Assembly: GCF_000376805.1 (NCBI RefSeq) | Contig: NZ_AQXT01000002.1 | Location: 1,426,001-1,490,000 of the forward strand | Origin: Henriciella marina DSM 19595 | GTDB taxonomy: Bacteria; Pseudomonadota; Alphaproteobacteria; Caulobacterales; Hyphomonadaceae | Length of the DNA stretch: 64,000 bases | Direction: 5' to 3' | Part shown: piece after piece, positions 26,549 through 35,449 of the stretch | Layout: each line of letters begins with the position of its first letter | Numbering within the stretch: position 1 is the stretch's first letter | Program-made: the position numbers and the translations under genes | The notes under the pieces: model-generated | Told to the model about the DNA's origin: nothing | Seen by the model: the letters and a program-made list of their open reading frames with translations, nothing else | Database searches by the model: none

Positions 26549-27351
26549 GCGTGATGCTCGCTCTGACGGCTGGCTTGGAAATCTCGCTCAAGTGAGCGGG
26601 ACAGATCCTGCACCCGAAGATAGCGAATCGGTGGCTTCAGATTCAAAAGCCGTCGCACCTCCTCTAATGGTGTATCGAGATGTTTTTCCCAATAGAAGGT
26701 TGTGAAATCGGCGGCAGTCCTGCCCCGCTTCCACGCTTCGAACGCAGTACGGGCCACCGGCAATCCCGAGACCTCAGCAAGAGTTTTTGCAATTCCGGTT
26801 GCCACGATGAAGGCGATTCCGTGATTGTAGAACTGAGCGTTGCCGAGCGATAGCACACACAATTCACCCAGCGCATCTCGTCCATACCCGGTCACAACGT
26901 GAAACAGATCGTGCGAATCTCGCAGCCGCTTCCGATATAGTGAGACTTCCGGATCGCTGAAATCGTCGGCTCCGACCACTTCACTTGCATCCACTAACCC
27001 CTCAGCGGTCAACCCCTCTCCATAAACGAAATCAAGATAAGCACGCCCCAGCGTTCCCGGTTCGCATCCGCTCAAGCGATCACGGTCACATAAGGTGCCG
27101 AGTAGGTCCGCATGGTCCAGAAGGATACGCTTCCCCTCAGGCGAGGCAGCGAAGCGCCGGAAACTGCGATAATAGGAATTGCCCGACAATGCCCTGACAA
27201 TATGGAAGACCTGCGCTGTGTCTTCCTTGTCCCGGATAAGTCGGCGCATGGCCGCAATTGCTTCACCCGGGCGAATTGGCGAGCGCAGTTCATGTCCCTT
27301 CAGCGGCTGGTCGGCGTTTCTCATCACATGTCTGCCTTTATCCCGTGTCAT
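26545..27351 (-). CDS. COQ4-like protein
   Basis: 268 residues; an alternative ATG lies at 27324 ([13 protein letters not shown]). It carries the Coq4 signature [17 protein letters not shown] (HDxxH with following Glu) near residue 148, a predicted metal site, and a helical profile. Coq4 family members take part in ubiquinone biosynthesis, recently linked to C1 decarboxylative hydroxylation of the ring; a copy inside a catabolic operon, overlapping both neighbours by four bases, points to a different substrate or to a decarboxylation/hydroxylation step in the pathway. That role is inference. Confidence 0.75.
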   Translation of the reverse strand: MTRDKGRHVMRNADQPLKGHELRSPIRPGEAIAAMRRLIRDKEDTAQVFHIVRALSGNSYYRSFRRFAASPEGKRILLDHADLLGTLCDRDRLSGCEPGTLGRAYLDFVYGEGLTAEGLVDASEVVGADDFSDPEVSLYRKRLRDSHDLFHVVTGYGRDALGELCVLSLGNAQFYNHGIAFIVATGIAKTLAEVSGLPVARTAFEAWKRGRTAADFTTFYWEKHLDTPLEEVRRLLNLKPPIRYLRVQDLSRSLERDFQASRQSEHHA

Positions 27352-28490
27352 TCGTAAGATTTGGTGCGGGCGAGTGCGGTTTCCGCCCCTTCGACGAGTT
27401 CGCGCATCACTTCGGCTGCGGGCCGGATCGAATGAATGAGACCAATTCCCTGGCCTGCAAAACCCGGAATTACATCCTTGCGCTGGGCCTTGATACCGGA
27501 CGCCATGACAGGCCCCGAGATCATCGACTGATAGGGCATGGGCAATGGTTCCTTGCCTGCTTCTATCCAGGCATCAGCCCATTTGTTGCGGATCATTCGC
27601 GCAGGTTTGCCGGTGAGAGAGCGACTTACCACGGTGTCGGCATCACCGCTTTCTATGATCGCTTCTTTCTGGAATCGTTCGATGCCCGCTTCTTCGGTTG
27701 CAAGAAACGCTGTCCCAATCCACGCGCCCTCGGCTCCCAGCATCAGCGCTGCAGCAATACCTCGGCCGTCGGAAATGCCCCCCGCACCAATCACAGGAAC
27801 GCGGCTGCCCACCGCATCAACCACTTGGGGAATCAGCGAAATGGTGCCGACTGGTGAGTTGTGGCCACCTCCGTCGTGCCCCTGCGCAACGATCATGTCG
27901 ACGCCGGTTTCGACGACCTGCTGAGCATGCTTTACCTTACCAATGACGGCCATAACCTTGGTGCCATTAGCGTGCAGCCGGTCCATCCAGGGGCCGGGAT
28001 TACCAAGCCCAGCAGCATAGACGGGCACTTTCTCCTCGATCACCACCTCCATTTGCGCTTCAAAGAATTCCTTCGAGAACAGCTGGGGCATTCCCTTACC
28101 TGCTTCCGGCGCGCCAGCAGCGCGCATTTCAGATGCGAGGTCCGTTTCCGGCAGATGTTCGCGCCGTATGAAGTCGCAGGTGAACTCTTGGTATTCGCCA
28201 AGAAGCGCCGCGGGATTTCTGGTCGAATCTTCACTCTGCGGGGCCGGGTCTCGCCTGACAGATGCAGGAAGAAGAGTATCAACACCAAACGGCTTGTCTG
28301 TCATCTCGCGGGTCTCGCGAATCCAGCTGCGCAACTGGTCTGGCGAGCATGCCGCCGCCCCGAGAACGCCCAGCCCGCCGGCATTCGATACCGCGGCAGC
28401 GAGAGCAGGAACGCTCGCCCCACCCATTCCAGCCAGAAAGATGGGGTGTTCTATACCGAGAATTTCACAAATGCGGCTTTTGAGCGCCAT
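27348..28490 (-). CDS. Nitronate monooxygenase / enoyl-reductase-type FMN protein
   Basis: 380 residues from ATG at 28490 (MALKSRICEILGIEHPIFLA), with AAAGGAT eight bases upstream; longer readings overlap the regulator gene. TIM-barrel FMN family: AGMGGASVPALAAAVSNAGG near the N terminus, IVAQGHDGGGHNS, VIGAGGISDGRGIAAALMLG phosphate-binding loop, and WIGTAFLATEE. Members of this family in degradation clusters may act as nitronate oxidases or 2-enoyl reductases; the exact reaction here is unknown. First gene of the long operon, 46 bp behind the GntR gene. Confidence 0.8.
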   Translation of the reverse strand: MALKSRICEILGIEHPIFLAGMGGASVPALAAAVSNAGGLGVLGAAACSPDQLRSWIRETREMTDKPFGVDTLLPASVRRDPAPQSEDSTRNPAALLGEYQEFTCDFIRREHLPETDLASEMRAAGAPEAGKGMPQLFSKEFFEAQMEVVIEEKVPVYAAGLGNPGPWMDRLHANGTKVMAVIGKVKHAQQVVETGVDMIVAQGHDGGGHNSPVGTISLIPQVVDAVGSRVPVIGAGGISDGRGIAAALMLGAEGAWIGTAFLATEEAGIERFQKEAIIESGDADTVVSRSLTGKPARMIRNKWADAWIEAGKEPLPMPYQSMISGPVMASGIKAQRKDVIPGFAGQGIGLIHSIRPAAEVMRELVEGAETALARTKSYE

Positions 28491-28536
28491 AGTCTTGTAT
28501 CCTTTATTCCGCGACCTTTGATGGACGCAATTTTTT

Positions 28537-29277
28537 TTAAATCTGTCCCCACCGGATCCTTTGGGAAACAAGCTCCGGACTTCTTTCAGCCAAATAAGAT
28601 GCAGATCCCGACACGAGCCGGGTCATAGCCTGTCGCGCCGCTTGAGCATCCCCTGTGCGGACGGCCTCCAGAACGCGGCGCAGGAAGCGCAACTGGACCG
28701 CCCGCTCCTGCGCCGAATAGCCGAGCGAGCTCGAGAATTCGCGAGTAAGCAAATGCATGGAGGAGGTCAGAAGACCGAAGAGCGGATTGCCGCTGGCCCA
28801 CCCGAGAAGATCGTGAAAGCGGCGGTTTAATTCCTCGAACTGACTTCCAGCCTCATTGCGCTCCAGCTCTTTGAGGCAATCGACCAAAGCACTGAGGTCA
28901 CCCGTGGTCGCTCGTTGGGCAGCATAGGCTGCAACGTCCGGCGCGATGGCTTCGCGCAGCTCGAGCAGCCCCCTTAAATCGGCTTCCATGAAATGCAGGA
29001 TGAGTGAAAGACTGCTGGCAAAATCGCCAGTCTGGGGACGCGCCACCACAGGCCCGCCAGATCGGCCAAGCTGAAGATAGATAACACCCTGAAGCTCGAG
29101 AAAGCGAAGCGCTTCACGCAAGGTCGCCCTGGCAACTTCGTATCGGGCAAGCATCTCTTCTTCACGCGGCAACCTGTCTCCCGGAACATGAGCCCCTGCC
29201 TCGATATCGCGAACGATGTCTTGCGCGAGCGAGAGCGCACGCTTGGCTTTCTTCGCGTTATCGACCATCGGCTGCAT
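28537..29277 (-). CDS. FadR-type GntR regulator
   Basis: 246 residues from ATG at 29277, favoured because AGGAGAG stands nine bases upstream (an ATG at 29301 is also in frame). N-terminal winged helix with LPREEEMLARYEVARATLRE and FLELQGVIYLQLGRSGG, and a C-terminal all-helical FCD ligand domain. It precedes the catabolic operon on the same strand and is divergent from the P450 gene, so it probably controls both, with an acyl-CoA or carboxylate as inducer. Operator-like TTATAAG repeats lie just upstream. Confidence 0.88.
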   Translation of the reverse strand: MQPMVDNAKKAKRALSLAQDIVRDIEAGAHVPGDRLPREEEMLARYEVARATLREALRFLELQGVIYLQLGRSGGPVVARPQTGDFASSLSLILHFMEADLRGLLELREAIAPDVAAYAAQRATTGDLSALVDCLKELERNEAGSQFEELNRRFHDLLGWASGNPLFGLLTSSMHLLTREFSSSLGYSAQERAVQLRFLRRVLEAVRTGDAQAARQAMTRLVSGSASYLAERSPELVSQRIRWGQI

Positions 29278-29305
29278 TTCTGAAACTCTCTCCTGTGGCA
29301 AAACT

Positions 29306-29389
29306 CTTATAAGATTTAATCTTATTCACCGCTTCCGCTACACATAAACTTTCCACGGTCACTAGGAGGTGTCAAGAAAACATTATAAG
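29306..29389. promoter_or_regulatory. TTATAAG operator-like repeats between GntR and P450
   Basis: CTTATAAG at 29306-29313 overlaps the near-palindrome AAGATTTAATCTT (29311-29323), and a second TTATAAG is at 29383-29389, about 67 bases before the P450 start. The divergent position suggests GntR binding sites that control both transcripts. The same core appears at 17791-17798. Confidence 0.5.
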
Positions 29390-29455
29390 CTTTATTGACT
29401 GCGCTCTTTCGAAAATTTATCTCTTCGAGAATAACGAGTCTTTTTGAGGTGATTT

Positions 29456-30718
29456 ATGAGCGTCGAGACAGTGGAGCTGGATACAGTCGAGAAAATCGCG
29501 GCCATTCCGATTGAGCAAATTGATGTTTCGCGGCCGAACCTATTTCAGAAGGACACAATTGGTCTGTTCTTCGACCGGTTGCGCAAGGAGGATCCGGTCC
29601 ATTACTGCCGGGAAAGCAATGTCGGACCCTACTGGTCTGTCACCAAGTTCAACGACATCATGGCCGTGGACACCAACCATAAAGTCTTCTCGTCAGAGGC
29701 GAAACTTGGCGGCATCGCCATTCAGGACATGCATTCGGTGGAAGGTGCCCTGGAGCTTGAAATGTTCATCGCCATGGATCCGCCCAAGCACGACCAGCAA
29801 CGAAAGGCTGTTACCTCCTCAGTTGCGCCATCCAATTTGCGGCTGCTTGAGCCAACAATCCGCGAACGCGCATGCGAGATTCTCGATGACCTGCCGATAG
29901 GGGAGGATTTCGACTGGGTCGACAAGGTCTCGATTGAGTTGACCACAATGACACTTGCGACCCTGTTTGACTTTCCATGGGAAGAGCGGCGCAAGCTCAC
30001 GCGCTGGTCAGACATCGCAACGGCCGCCCCCGAAACCGGCATTGTCGAATCCTATCAGGCAAGGCGCGAAGAGCTCATCGAATGCGCAATGTACTTCAAA
30101 GAGCTGTGGGAACAGCGCATCAAGCAAGAACCGAAAAACGATCTCATTTCCATGATGGCACACTCTCCGGCGACACGGGAAATGCCCTTCATGGAATTTC
30201 TCGGAAATCTCCTGTTACTTATTGTGGGCGGCAACGACACCACACGCAACTCGATTAGCGGCGGTGTACTCGCCCTCAATCAAAACCCCGACGAATATCG
30301 CAAGCTGAATGATGATACATCGCTAATCACAAGCATGGTGCCGGAGATCATCCGATGGCAGACGCCACTTACCCATATGCGCCGTACCGCCCTTCAGGAC
30401 TGGGATATCGGCGGCAAGCAGATAAAAGAAGGGGATAAGGTCGTTATGTGGTATTTGTCAGGCAACCGCGATGATACGGTCATCGACAAGGCTGACCAGT
30501 TCATTATAGACCGCAGTAATCCACGTCATCACCTGTCCTTCGGCTTTGGCATACACCGCTGCATGGGCAATAGGCTTGCAGAACTGCAGCTGCGGATCAT
30601 CTGGGAAGAGATCCACAAACGTTTCGTAAAGGTCGAAGTGGTTGACCAACCCGAGCGCCTCTTTTCAAACCTTGTGCGAGGGATCACGAAACTGCCTGTG
30701 CGACTGCATGCTCGCTAA
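29456..30718 (+). CDS. Cytochrome P450, CYP153-type alkane/cycloalkane hydroxylase
   Basis: 420 residues with the cytosolic bacterial P450 features: I-helix VGGNDTTRNSISGGVLALNQ, ExxR in PEIIRWQTPLTHMRRTA, PRHHLSFGFGIHRCMGNRLA with the heme Cys, and a C-terminal VRGITKLPVRL. These signatures match CYP153 closely. CYP153 enzymes hydroxylate alkanes, cycloalkanes and some terpenes, usually with a ferredoxin and reductase, neither of which is encoded nearby. Start ATG follows GAGGTG. Divergent from the regulator and operon with BVMO, so it likely starts the pathway by oxygenating the hydrocarbon. Confidence 0.85.
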   Translation: MSVETVELDTVEKIAAIPIEQIDVSRPNLFQKDTIGLFFDRLRKEDPVHYCRESNVGPYWSVTKFNDIMAVDTNHKVFSSEAKLGGIAIQDMHSVEGALELEMFIAMDPPKHDQQRKAVTSSVAPSNLRLLEPTIRERACEILDDLPIGEDFDWVDKVSIELTTMTLATLFDFPWEERRKLTRWSDIATAAPETGIVESYQARREELIECAMYFKELWEQRIKQEPKNDLISMMAHSPATREMPFMEFLGNLLLLIVGGNDTTRNSISGGVLALNQNPDEYRKLNDDTSLITSMVPEIIRWQTPLTHMRRTALQDWDIGGKQIKEGDKVVMWYLSGNRDDTVIDKADQFIIDRSNPRHHLSFGFGIHRCMGNRLAELQLRIIWEEIHKRFVKVEVVDQPERLFSNLVRGITKLPVRLHAR

Positions 30719-30777
30719 TTGACTGCGCCCAATGCCGACAAGGGGTTATGGCGATGTGTACAGCGTGACCGTGGTTT

Positions 30778-30942
30778 TCCGCAATAGATCTTCGACGTTG
30801 CGCAGCGAGAATGGGAATCGCACATACACCATCACTGAGAGCTGGACGATCTCAAGCGACATTTTGAAACAACGAAATGGGTTCAGAGGCATGAGACGCG
30901 ACTAACCAAACTGCCCTATCCGACCAGTTTCGCTGACAATGC
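30778..30942 (-). mobile_element. IS6-family relic
   Basis: Decayed start of an IS6 transposase on the minus strand (GTTGCGCAGCGAGAATGGGA and following match the family) with terminus CGCTGACAATGC at 30931-30942. It lies between the P450 and the methyltransferase gene and marks a boundary between two cargo blocks. Confidence 0.6.
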
Positions 30943-31016
30943 TATTCGAACTTCAACCTTCTCGGTCCTCCCTTTAAGAAATCGACTATGGATAGCTGAC
31001 CGGTTACCTCGGCAAG

Positions 31017-31631
31017 ATGAAACTACCGTTGAACCCCTCGAGCGTAAAAGGCTTCCTTGATGATGAGGAAGGGCTTGCGCTGCATAACGCGGCCCTTGAA
31101 CGCGCAGATTACGGGCCTTGCCTCGAAGTGGGTGGATATTGCGGAAAATCGACCATCTACATTGGATCGGCTTGTGCACGCGCTAACGAACTTCTGTTCT
31201 CCATCGATCACCATCGCGGATCTGAAGAGAACCAGCCTGGCTGGGAGTACTTCGATGCGGAGCTATGGGATGAGACCGCAGGTGCTGTCGATACACTCCC
31301 GTTTTTCCGGGATACAATACGCAAGGCTGGCCTAGAAGCGACTGTGATTGCAATTGTCGGTCAATCAAAGGACGTCGCCGCGCGGTGGGGAACGCCTCTA
31401 AGTCTGCTCTTTATCGACGGCGGACACACGACGGAACACGCACTCAATGACTATGAAGGATGGGTTCCCCATCTCATGGTCGGCGGGCTGTTAGCGATCC
31501 ATGATGTATTTCCTGACCCGAAAGATGGCGGGCGACCTCCTTTTGATATCTACCAGAAAGCACTGAGGTCTCATGCCTTCGCTGAAGAAGGCGCGATCAA
31601 AAGCCTGAGGCTGCTGCGGCGCCTAAAGTAG
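31017..31631 (+). CDS. Class I SAM-dependent methyltransferase-like protein
   Basis: 204 residues. SAM-binding loop CLEVGGYCGKSTIYIGSA near residue 37 and a later LLFIDGGHTTEHALNDYEGW near 131 fit the Methyltransf_24 / cephalosporin-hydroxylase-like group. Target unknown. Convergent with, and overlapping by nine bases, the end of the alpha/alpha-toroid gene on the other strand. Confidence 0.7.
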   Translation: MKLPLNPSSVKGFLDDEEGLALHNAALERADYGPCLEVGGYCGKSTIYIGSACARANELLFSIDHHRGSEENQPGWEYFDAELWDETAGAVDTLPFFRDTIRKAGLEATVIAIVGQSKDVAARWGTPLSLLFIDGGHTTEHALNDYEGWVPHLMVGGLLAIHDVFPDPKDGGRPPFDIYQKALRSHAFAEEGAIKSLRLLRRLK

Positions 31632-32681
31632 CGGGGCCAGAAAAATCCGGTTGGCGCCGCTGAACCCTTTCAGCGCGTCCGCGGCTAGTATTGCGGCCGC
31701 CTGCGTCCAGGTTGGCCTCTCCTTCGGCCAGATGACACTCTCGGCGGTTTGCCAGCCCATCCAGAGCACGCCTGCCGGGTCGCGGATGGTCATTGCCTGA
31801 CGAAAAAGCCTCTCAGCCAAAGTCTGGTCGCCAACGGAAGCAAGAGCGATCACCAGTTCGCAAGTCTCAGCGACTGTAACCCATGGCTCATCGCTCACGC
31901 AGCGGCAGCCGTGCCCTGCAATGACGAAGCGGCTCCAGTTGTGATCGAGACGCTGACGCGCTGAGGCTTTGCTCAGGGCTCCAGAGAGCACCGGATAGTA
32001 CCAATCCATGGCGAAGCGCTGCCCTGTGGCCCGTCTGTCGAAAGCGCTTGGCTTATCTCTGAGAGCCATAATAATTTTTGCATGTGCCTCGCGCCATAAC
32101 GCTGCGGGTTCATTGAATTTATCAGCCAGAAATAACGCACATTCGAGACTTTTGGCGATCGAGGCATTCCCCGCCACCAGAGCGTCATCATCGCTCGAAT
32201 TGATCGCATCGAGCGCCCATGGGACCGCCCCGTCTTCGCGCTGAAGGGACACCACGAAATCAATGGAAGCTTTGATCATCGGCCACCACCTACGAACGCC
32301 CCGCCAGTCGCCGGTCGCCAATGCGTAATGCGCGACACCCACAGCCGGGTAAGCGCAGAAATTCGTATCGACCAACTGCGGCGCAGGCTCACGACTAATA
32401 AAATCGCGGTCGACCATCGGAAGCGCATTGCCATAGCCCCCGAGCCAGGCGCCGTCAGCGCGCTGTGTGGCGCGCAGATAGTCCAAAGCCGCGCCTGCCG
32501 CCTTGGTTCTGCCCATTACCGTCAGGGCCATCGCGCTTTCGACATGATTCCAAGGGTCCCAGGGACCATCCTCGAACCAGGGGATTGCCCCCTGCGGTGT
32601 CTGGAGATCAAGGATACGCTGAAGCGGCGCCTCAAGGTCGATTGCTCCAAGGGACAGCGCTTTCTTGAAAGAGCCATCCAT
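31623..32681 (-). CDS. Prenyltransferase/squalene-cyclase-type toroid protein
   Basis: 352 residues, rich in repeats such as LDLQTPQGAIPWFEDGPWDP, LRATQRADGAWLGGYGN and LQREDGAVPWALDAI, the QxxDGxW-like repeats of alpha/alpha-toroid proteins (terpene cyclases, prenyltransferases, some glycosidases). No clear DxDD or DDxxD catalytic motif is evident, so enzyme class is unsure. The gene overlaps the methyltransferase stop upstream (TGATG) and belongs with it and the GT4 gene in one minus-strand operon. Confidence 0.55.
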   Translation of the reverse strand: MDGSFKKALSLGAIDLEAPLQRILDLQTPQGAIPWFEDGPWDPWNHVESAMALTVMGRTKAAGAALDYLRATQRADGAWLGGYGNALPMVDRDFISREPAPQLVDTNFCAYPAVGVAHYALATGDWRGVRRWWPMIKASIDFVVSLQREDGAVPWALDAINSSDDDALVAGNASIAKSLECALFLADKFNEPAALWREAHAKIIMALRDKPSAFDRRATGQRFAMDWYYPVLSGALSKASARQRLDHNWSRFVIAGHGCRCVSDEPWVTVAETCELVIALASVGDQTLAERLFRQAMTIRDPAGVLWMGWQTAESVIWPKERPTWTQAAAILAADALKGFSGANRIFLAPLL

Positions 32682-33409
32682 CAGAGTTTGCCTTCCTTCT
32701 CGAAGTACATGACGAGGCTCTTACCCATAACCGGCGTAAGCAGGGCATCCAGAACCCGCGTCAGAGGGGGGCGCTTCATGATGTCCCAGACCAGAAACCG
32801 GTGATAGGTTTTTACCCAGGGATGATCATCTCGCCTCGCCCAGAACGCACATTTCAACCACCAGAGCGGCGCATGCAGCCCATGCGCATAATGGCGGCGC
32901 ACCATTCGAAAACCCTTCCGCTCAATGGAGATTTTGAGGTCGACCTTGTCGAAAATCCGGATATGGCCACCGGGTTGAAAAGGATATCCGTCCGGTGGCG
33001 GTGCGAGGTGCCAGCATATCCTCTCCGGCCAGGCACGTGGGACGGATATGCAAAGGCCGCCGCCTGGTTTGAGCACGCGGCGAATTTCGGCAATCGCCGC
33101 ATGATAGTCTGGCAGATGCTCTAGAACTTCTGAACAGATGACGGCGTCAAAGGTGTTGTCTTCAAACATCAGAGCCGTTGCATCTCCCTGCGCAAAACGG
33201 GCCACTCCATCATCGCTGCCTCGAGGCGGCGGAAGTGAGCTGAGCCCCACCTCTGCCTTTTCGAGGGCCTCCGCGTCGAGATCAATACCATCGATTTCGA
33301 GGCCGCCGATCATATAAAGTCCATGAACGTGGCGACCTTCACCACAGCCGAGATCCAGTACGCGGTCCCCGGCAGAGAGCCCAAGGTGCTGTAAGCGCGC
33401 TGTCAGCAT
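32681..33409 (-). CDS. Class I SAM-dependent methyltransferase
   Basis: 242 residues from ATG at 33409, chosen because this ATG overlaps the GT4 stop (ATGCTGA). Motif I VLDLGCGEGRHVHGLY at about residue 17, motif II region with GDATALMFEDNTFDAVICSE, and VLKPGGGLCISVP, typical of UbiE-like Methyltransf_11 enzymes. Substrate is unknown; operon partners are a GT4 glycosyltransferase and a toroid protein, suggesting modification of a glycosylated or lipid product. Confidence 0.82.
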   Translation of the reverse strand: MLTARLQHLGLSAGDRVLDLGCGEGRHVHGLYMIGGLEIDGIDLDAEALEKAEVGLSSLPPPRGSDDGVARFAQGDATALMFEDNTFDAVICSEVLEHLPDYHAAIAEIRRVLKPGGGLCISVPRAWPERICWHLAPPPDGYPFQPGGHIRIFDKVDLKISIERKGFRMVRRHYAHGLHAPLWWLKCAFWARRDDHPWVKTYHRFLVWDIMKRPPLTRVLDALLTPVMGKSLVMYFEKEGKL

Positions 33410-34698
33410 GGGTTCGCTCTCGCCTCTTCCATAAGCGAGAGGTAGCGCGGCGCGATCTGACGCCAGTCGAACTCGGTCCTCGCACGCATGAGACACGCTT
33501 CGCCGACGGACAGACGGTTGTCAGCATGATCCAGCAAGCGCGCAATCGAGGCCGCGAGCGCGTCCGCATCGCCGCGCGGCACCACGATGCCAGCATCTCC
33601 TGCAACTTCCGGTAAAGCCCCGCCATCCGTAACGATGACCGGGGTGCCACAACTCATGGCTTCTGCTGCCGGAAGACCGAAACCTTCGTAAAGTGACGGC
33701 GTGACGGCAATTGTGGCCCTGCAAAACTCTTCAGCGAGCTCTCGCCTGGTCAGTCCGCTCTTGAATTGCACGCAGTGCTCCAGCCCCAGCTCACCAAGCA
33801 TCCGCCGGGCCAGCCCATCCCTAAGCTTTCCAATGACAACAAGCTCCAGATCAGGATGATTATCAAGCAGCTGACGATAGGCCTTCAGAAGGACCGGCAA
33901 TCCCTTGAGCGGTGTGTCCGCACTGGCTGTCGAAATGATCCGGTTTTTCGCGCGTGGAATCTGGGGTTTGGGACGAAACGCGCTCTGATCGACACCAAGT
34001 GGGATTGGATGGAGACGATCCGGGTCGACACCGAACGCCTCTACGATGTCTCTTTTCGCCGCTTCGGAGGGGCAAGTCATCACCTTCAGCCTGCGTGCGA
34101 CACGGATTTGCATATGATGAAAGGCGTACCAGCGCTTGATCAACCAGCGTTGACGCCAGGTTTCCGCGGCTTCGAGAGCGAGCCTTCGATCCTGCGTGAC
34201 GGGATGGTGTATCATCGTCACCAGCGGCAATCCCAAACCTGACTGAATCCTGAGCATTCCGCTGGCAAGGGTCTGATTGTCCAGAACGACGTCGTAATGA
34301 TGTGCTCTCTGCCTGAGGAACCGATATACGCGTTCGCCGAAAACATAAGGTTCGACAAACTTGCCAGAGAGATGACCGAAATACTCGTAGGTATCCGTCT
34401 TGCTCAGCAGGTGCCGGGGACGCAAAGAATAGTGCCCATTGTGGGGCTGCGCATAGAGGTCAAGCGAGGGGATTTTCAAAAGACGTACATCGCCAGAGAG
34501 TTCGGGGTAAGGCGGCCCCGAAATCACGTCGACATGCGCCCCCGCCTCGCTCAGCGCTTGAGACAGATAATCAATGTATACGCCCTGCCCTCCCACTTTC
34601 GAATCCGAGCGATATCCAAGGATCGCAATACGAAGAGGCGCCAGCTTAGAGGGCAAGGCGACTCTGCTATGCCGAAGCCGGGGGCGTGCGGTGACCAT
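33403..34698 (-). CDS. GT4-family glycosyltransferase
   Basis: 431 residues with GT-B fold: N-terminal ILGYRSDSKVGGQGVYIDYL, middle STASADTPLKGLPVLLKAYR, and C-terminal donor-site motif TPSLYEGFGLPAAEAMSCGT followed by PEVAGDAG. Retaining transferase using a nucleotide sugar; acceptor unknown. First gene of the minus-strand operon ending at 31623. Confidence 0.85.
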   Translation of the reverse strand: MVTARPRLRHSRVALPSKLAPLRIAILGYRSDSKVGGQGVYIDYLSQALSEAGAHVDVISGPPYPELSGDVRLLKIPSLDLYAQPHNGHYSLRPRHLLSKTDTYEYFGHLSGKFVEPYVFGERVYRFLRQRAHHYDVVLDNQTLASGMLRIQSGLGLPLVTMIHHPVTQDRRLALEAAETWRQRWLIKRWYAFHHMQIRVARRLKVMTCPSEAAKRDIVEAFGVDPDRLHPIPLGVDQSAFRPKPQIPRAKNRIISTASADTPLKGLPVLLKAYRQLLDNHPDLELVVIGKLRDGLARRMLGELGLEHCVQFKSGLTRRELAEEFCRATIAVTPSLYEGFGLPAAEAMSCGTPVIVTDGGALPEVAGDAGIVVPRGDADALAASIARLLDHADNRLSVGEACLMRARTEFDWRQIAPRYLSLMEEARANPC

Positions 34699-34900
34699 TA
34701 CGCGGTGCTTAAAGCCGGACTGGACGAAAGCAAGTGGTCATGCGGCACATCGTCGAAACCCGTAAAGGTGCCTGCTGAGGATAACGAAGGTTAGGAACAG
34801 TCAGGGGCAATACAAGCAATACTTCGCATCTGACTTCCCTTCGAAAATCTCCCTGGAAACCTTTGATAACTGGCCTGCTGCCGGTTTGATGGACGGCAAC

Positions 34901-35396
34901 TTAAGCTTCCATCGCTTGCTCCTCATACTGCATAGGGCTGAGATATCCCAGCGTCGAGTGCCGGCGGGTGGGATTGTAGAACCGCTCGATATAATCGAAC
35001 ACATCGGAACGCGCCTGATCACGGGTTCGGTAAACTTGGCCCCTGATCCGCTCGGTCTTGAGCGATGAGAAGAAGCTCTCCATCGCCGCATTATCCCAGC
35101 AGTTGCCGGACCGGCTCATTGAGCATGTGATGCCATTGTCCCTCATCAGGCGTTGGAAGGCCTCACTGGTATACTGGCTGCCCTGATCGGAGTGATGCAT
35201 CAGCGTCCGGGGACGCCCTCTTCTCCAGATGGCCATCATCAGGGCGTCGGTGACCATCTGCGTGGTCATCGCTTCCTTCATCGACCAGCCGACGATGCGC
35301 CGGGAGAACAGGTCGAGGACCACGGCCAGGTAAAGCCAGCCTTCAGCGGTCCAGATATAGGTGAAGTCCGCGACCCATTTCCGGTTTGCTCTGCCC
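34901..35396 (-). pseudogene. IS3-family transposase, C-terminal fragment
   Basis: The minus strand keeps about 165 residues of the catalytic part: DFTYIWTAEGWLYLAVVLDL with the first Asp, MHHSDQGSQYTSEAFQRLM with the second, and NCWDNAAMESFFSSLKTERI with the Glu, ending in the C-terminal RRHSTLGYLSPMQYEEQAM. The N-terminal half is missing: the reading stops at the left end of the adjacent IS3-type element (35404). So one IS3-family copy was cut by another. Confidence 0.72.
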
Positions 35397-35449
35397 CACC
35401 GAGTTGGTCCACCGGCTTTGTTAGCCCGGCGGTTTCCACGTAGCGGCGT

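Noticed and set aside
19232-30718. Complete steroid side-chain degradation cluster
   Set aside because: DUF35-thiolase and ACAD pairs suggest similarity, but no 3-ketosteroid dehydrogenase, KshA/B or HsaC-type genes are in the window.
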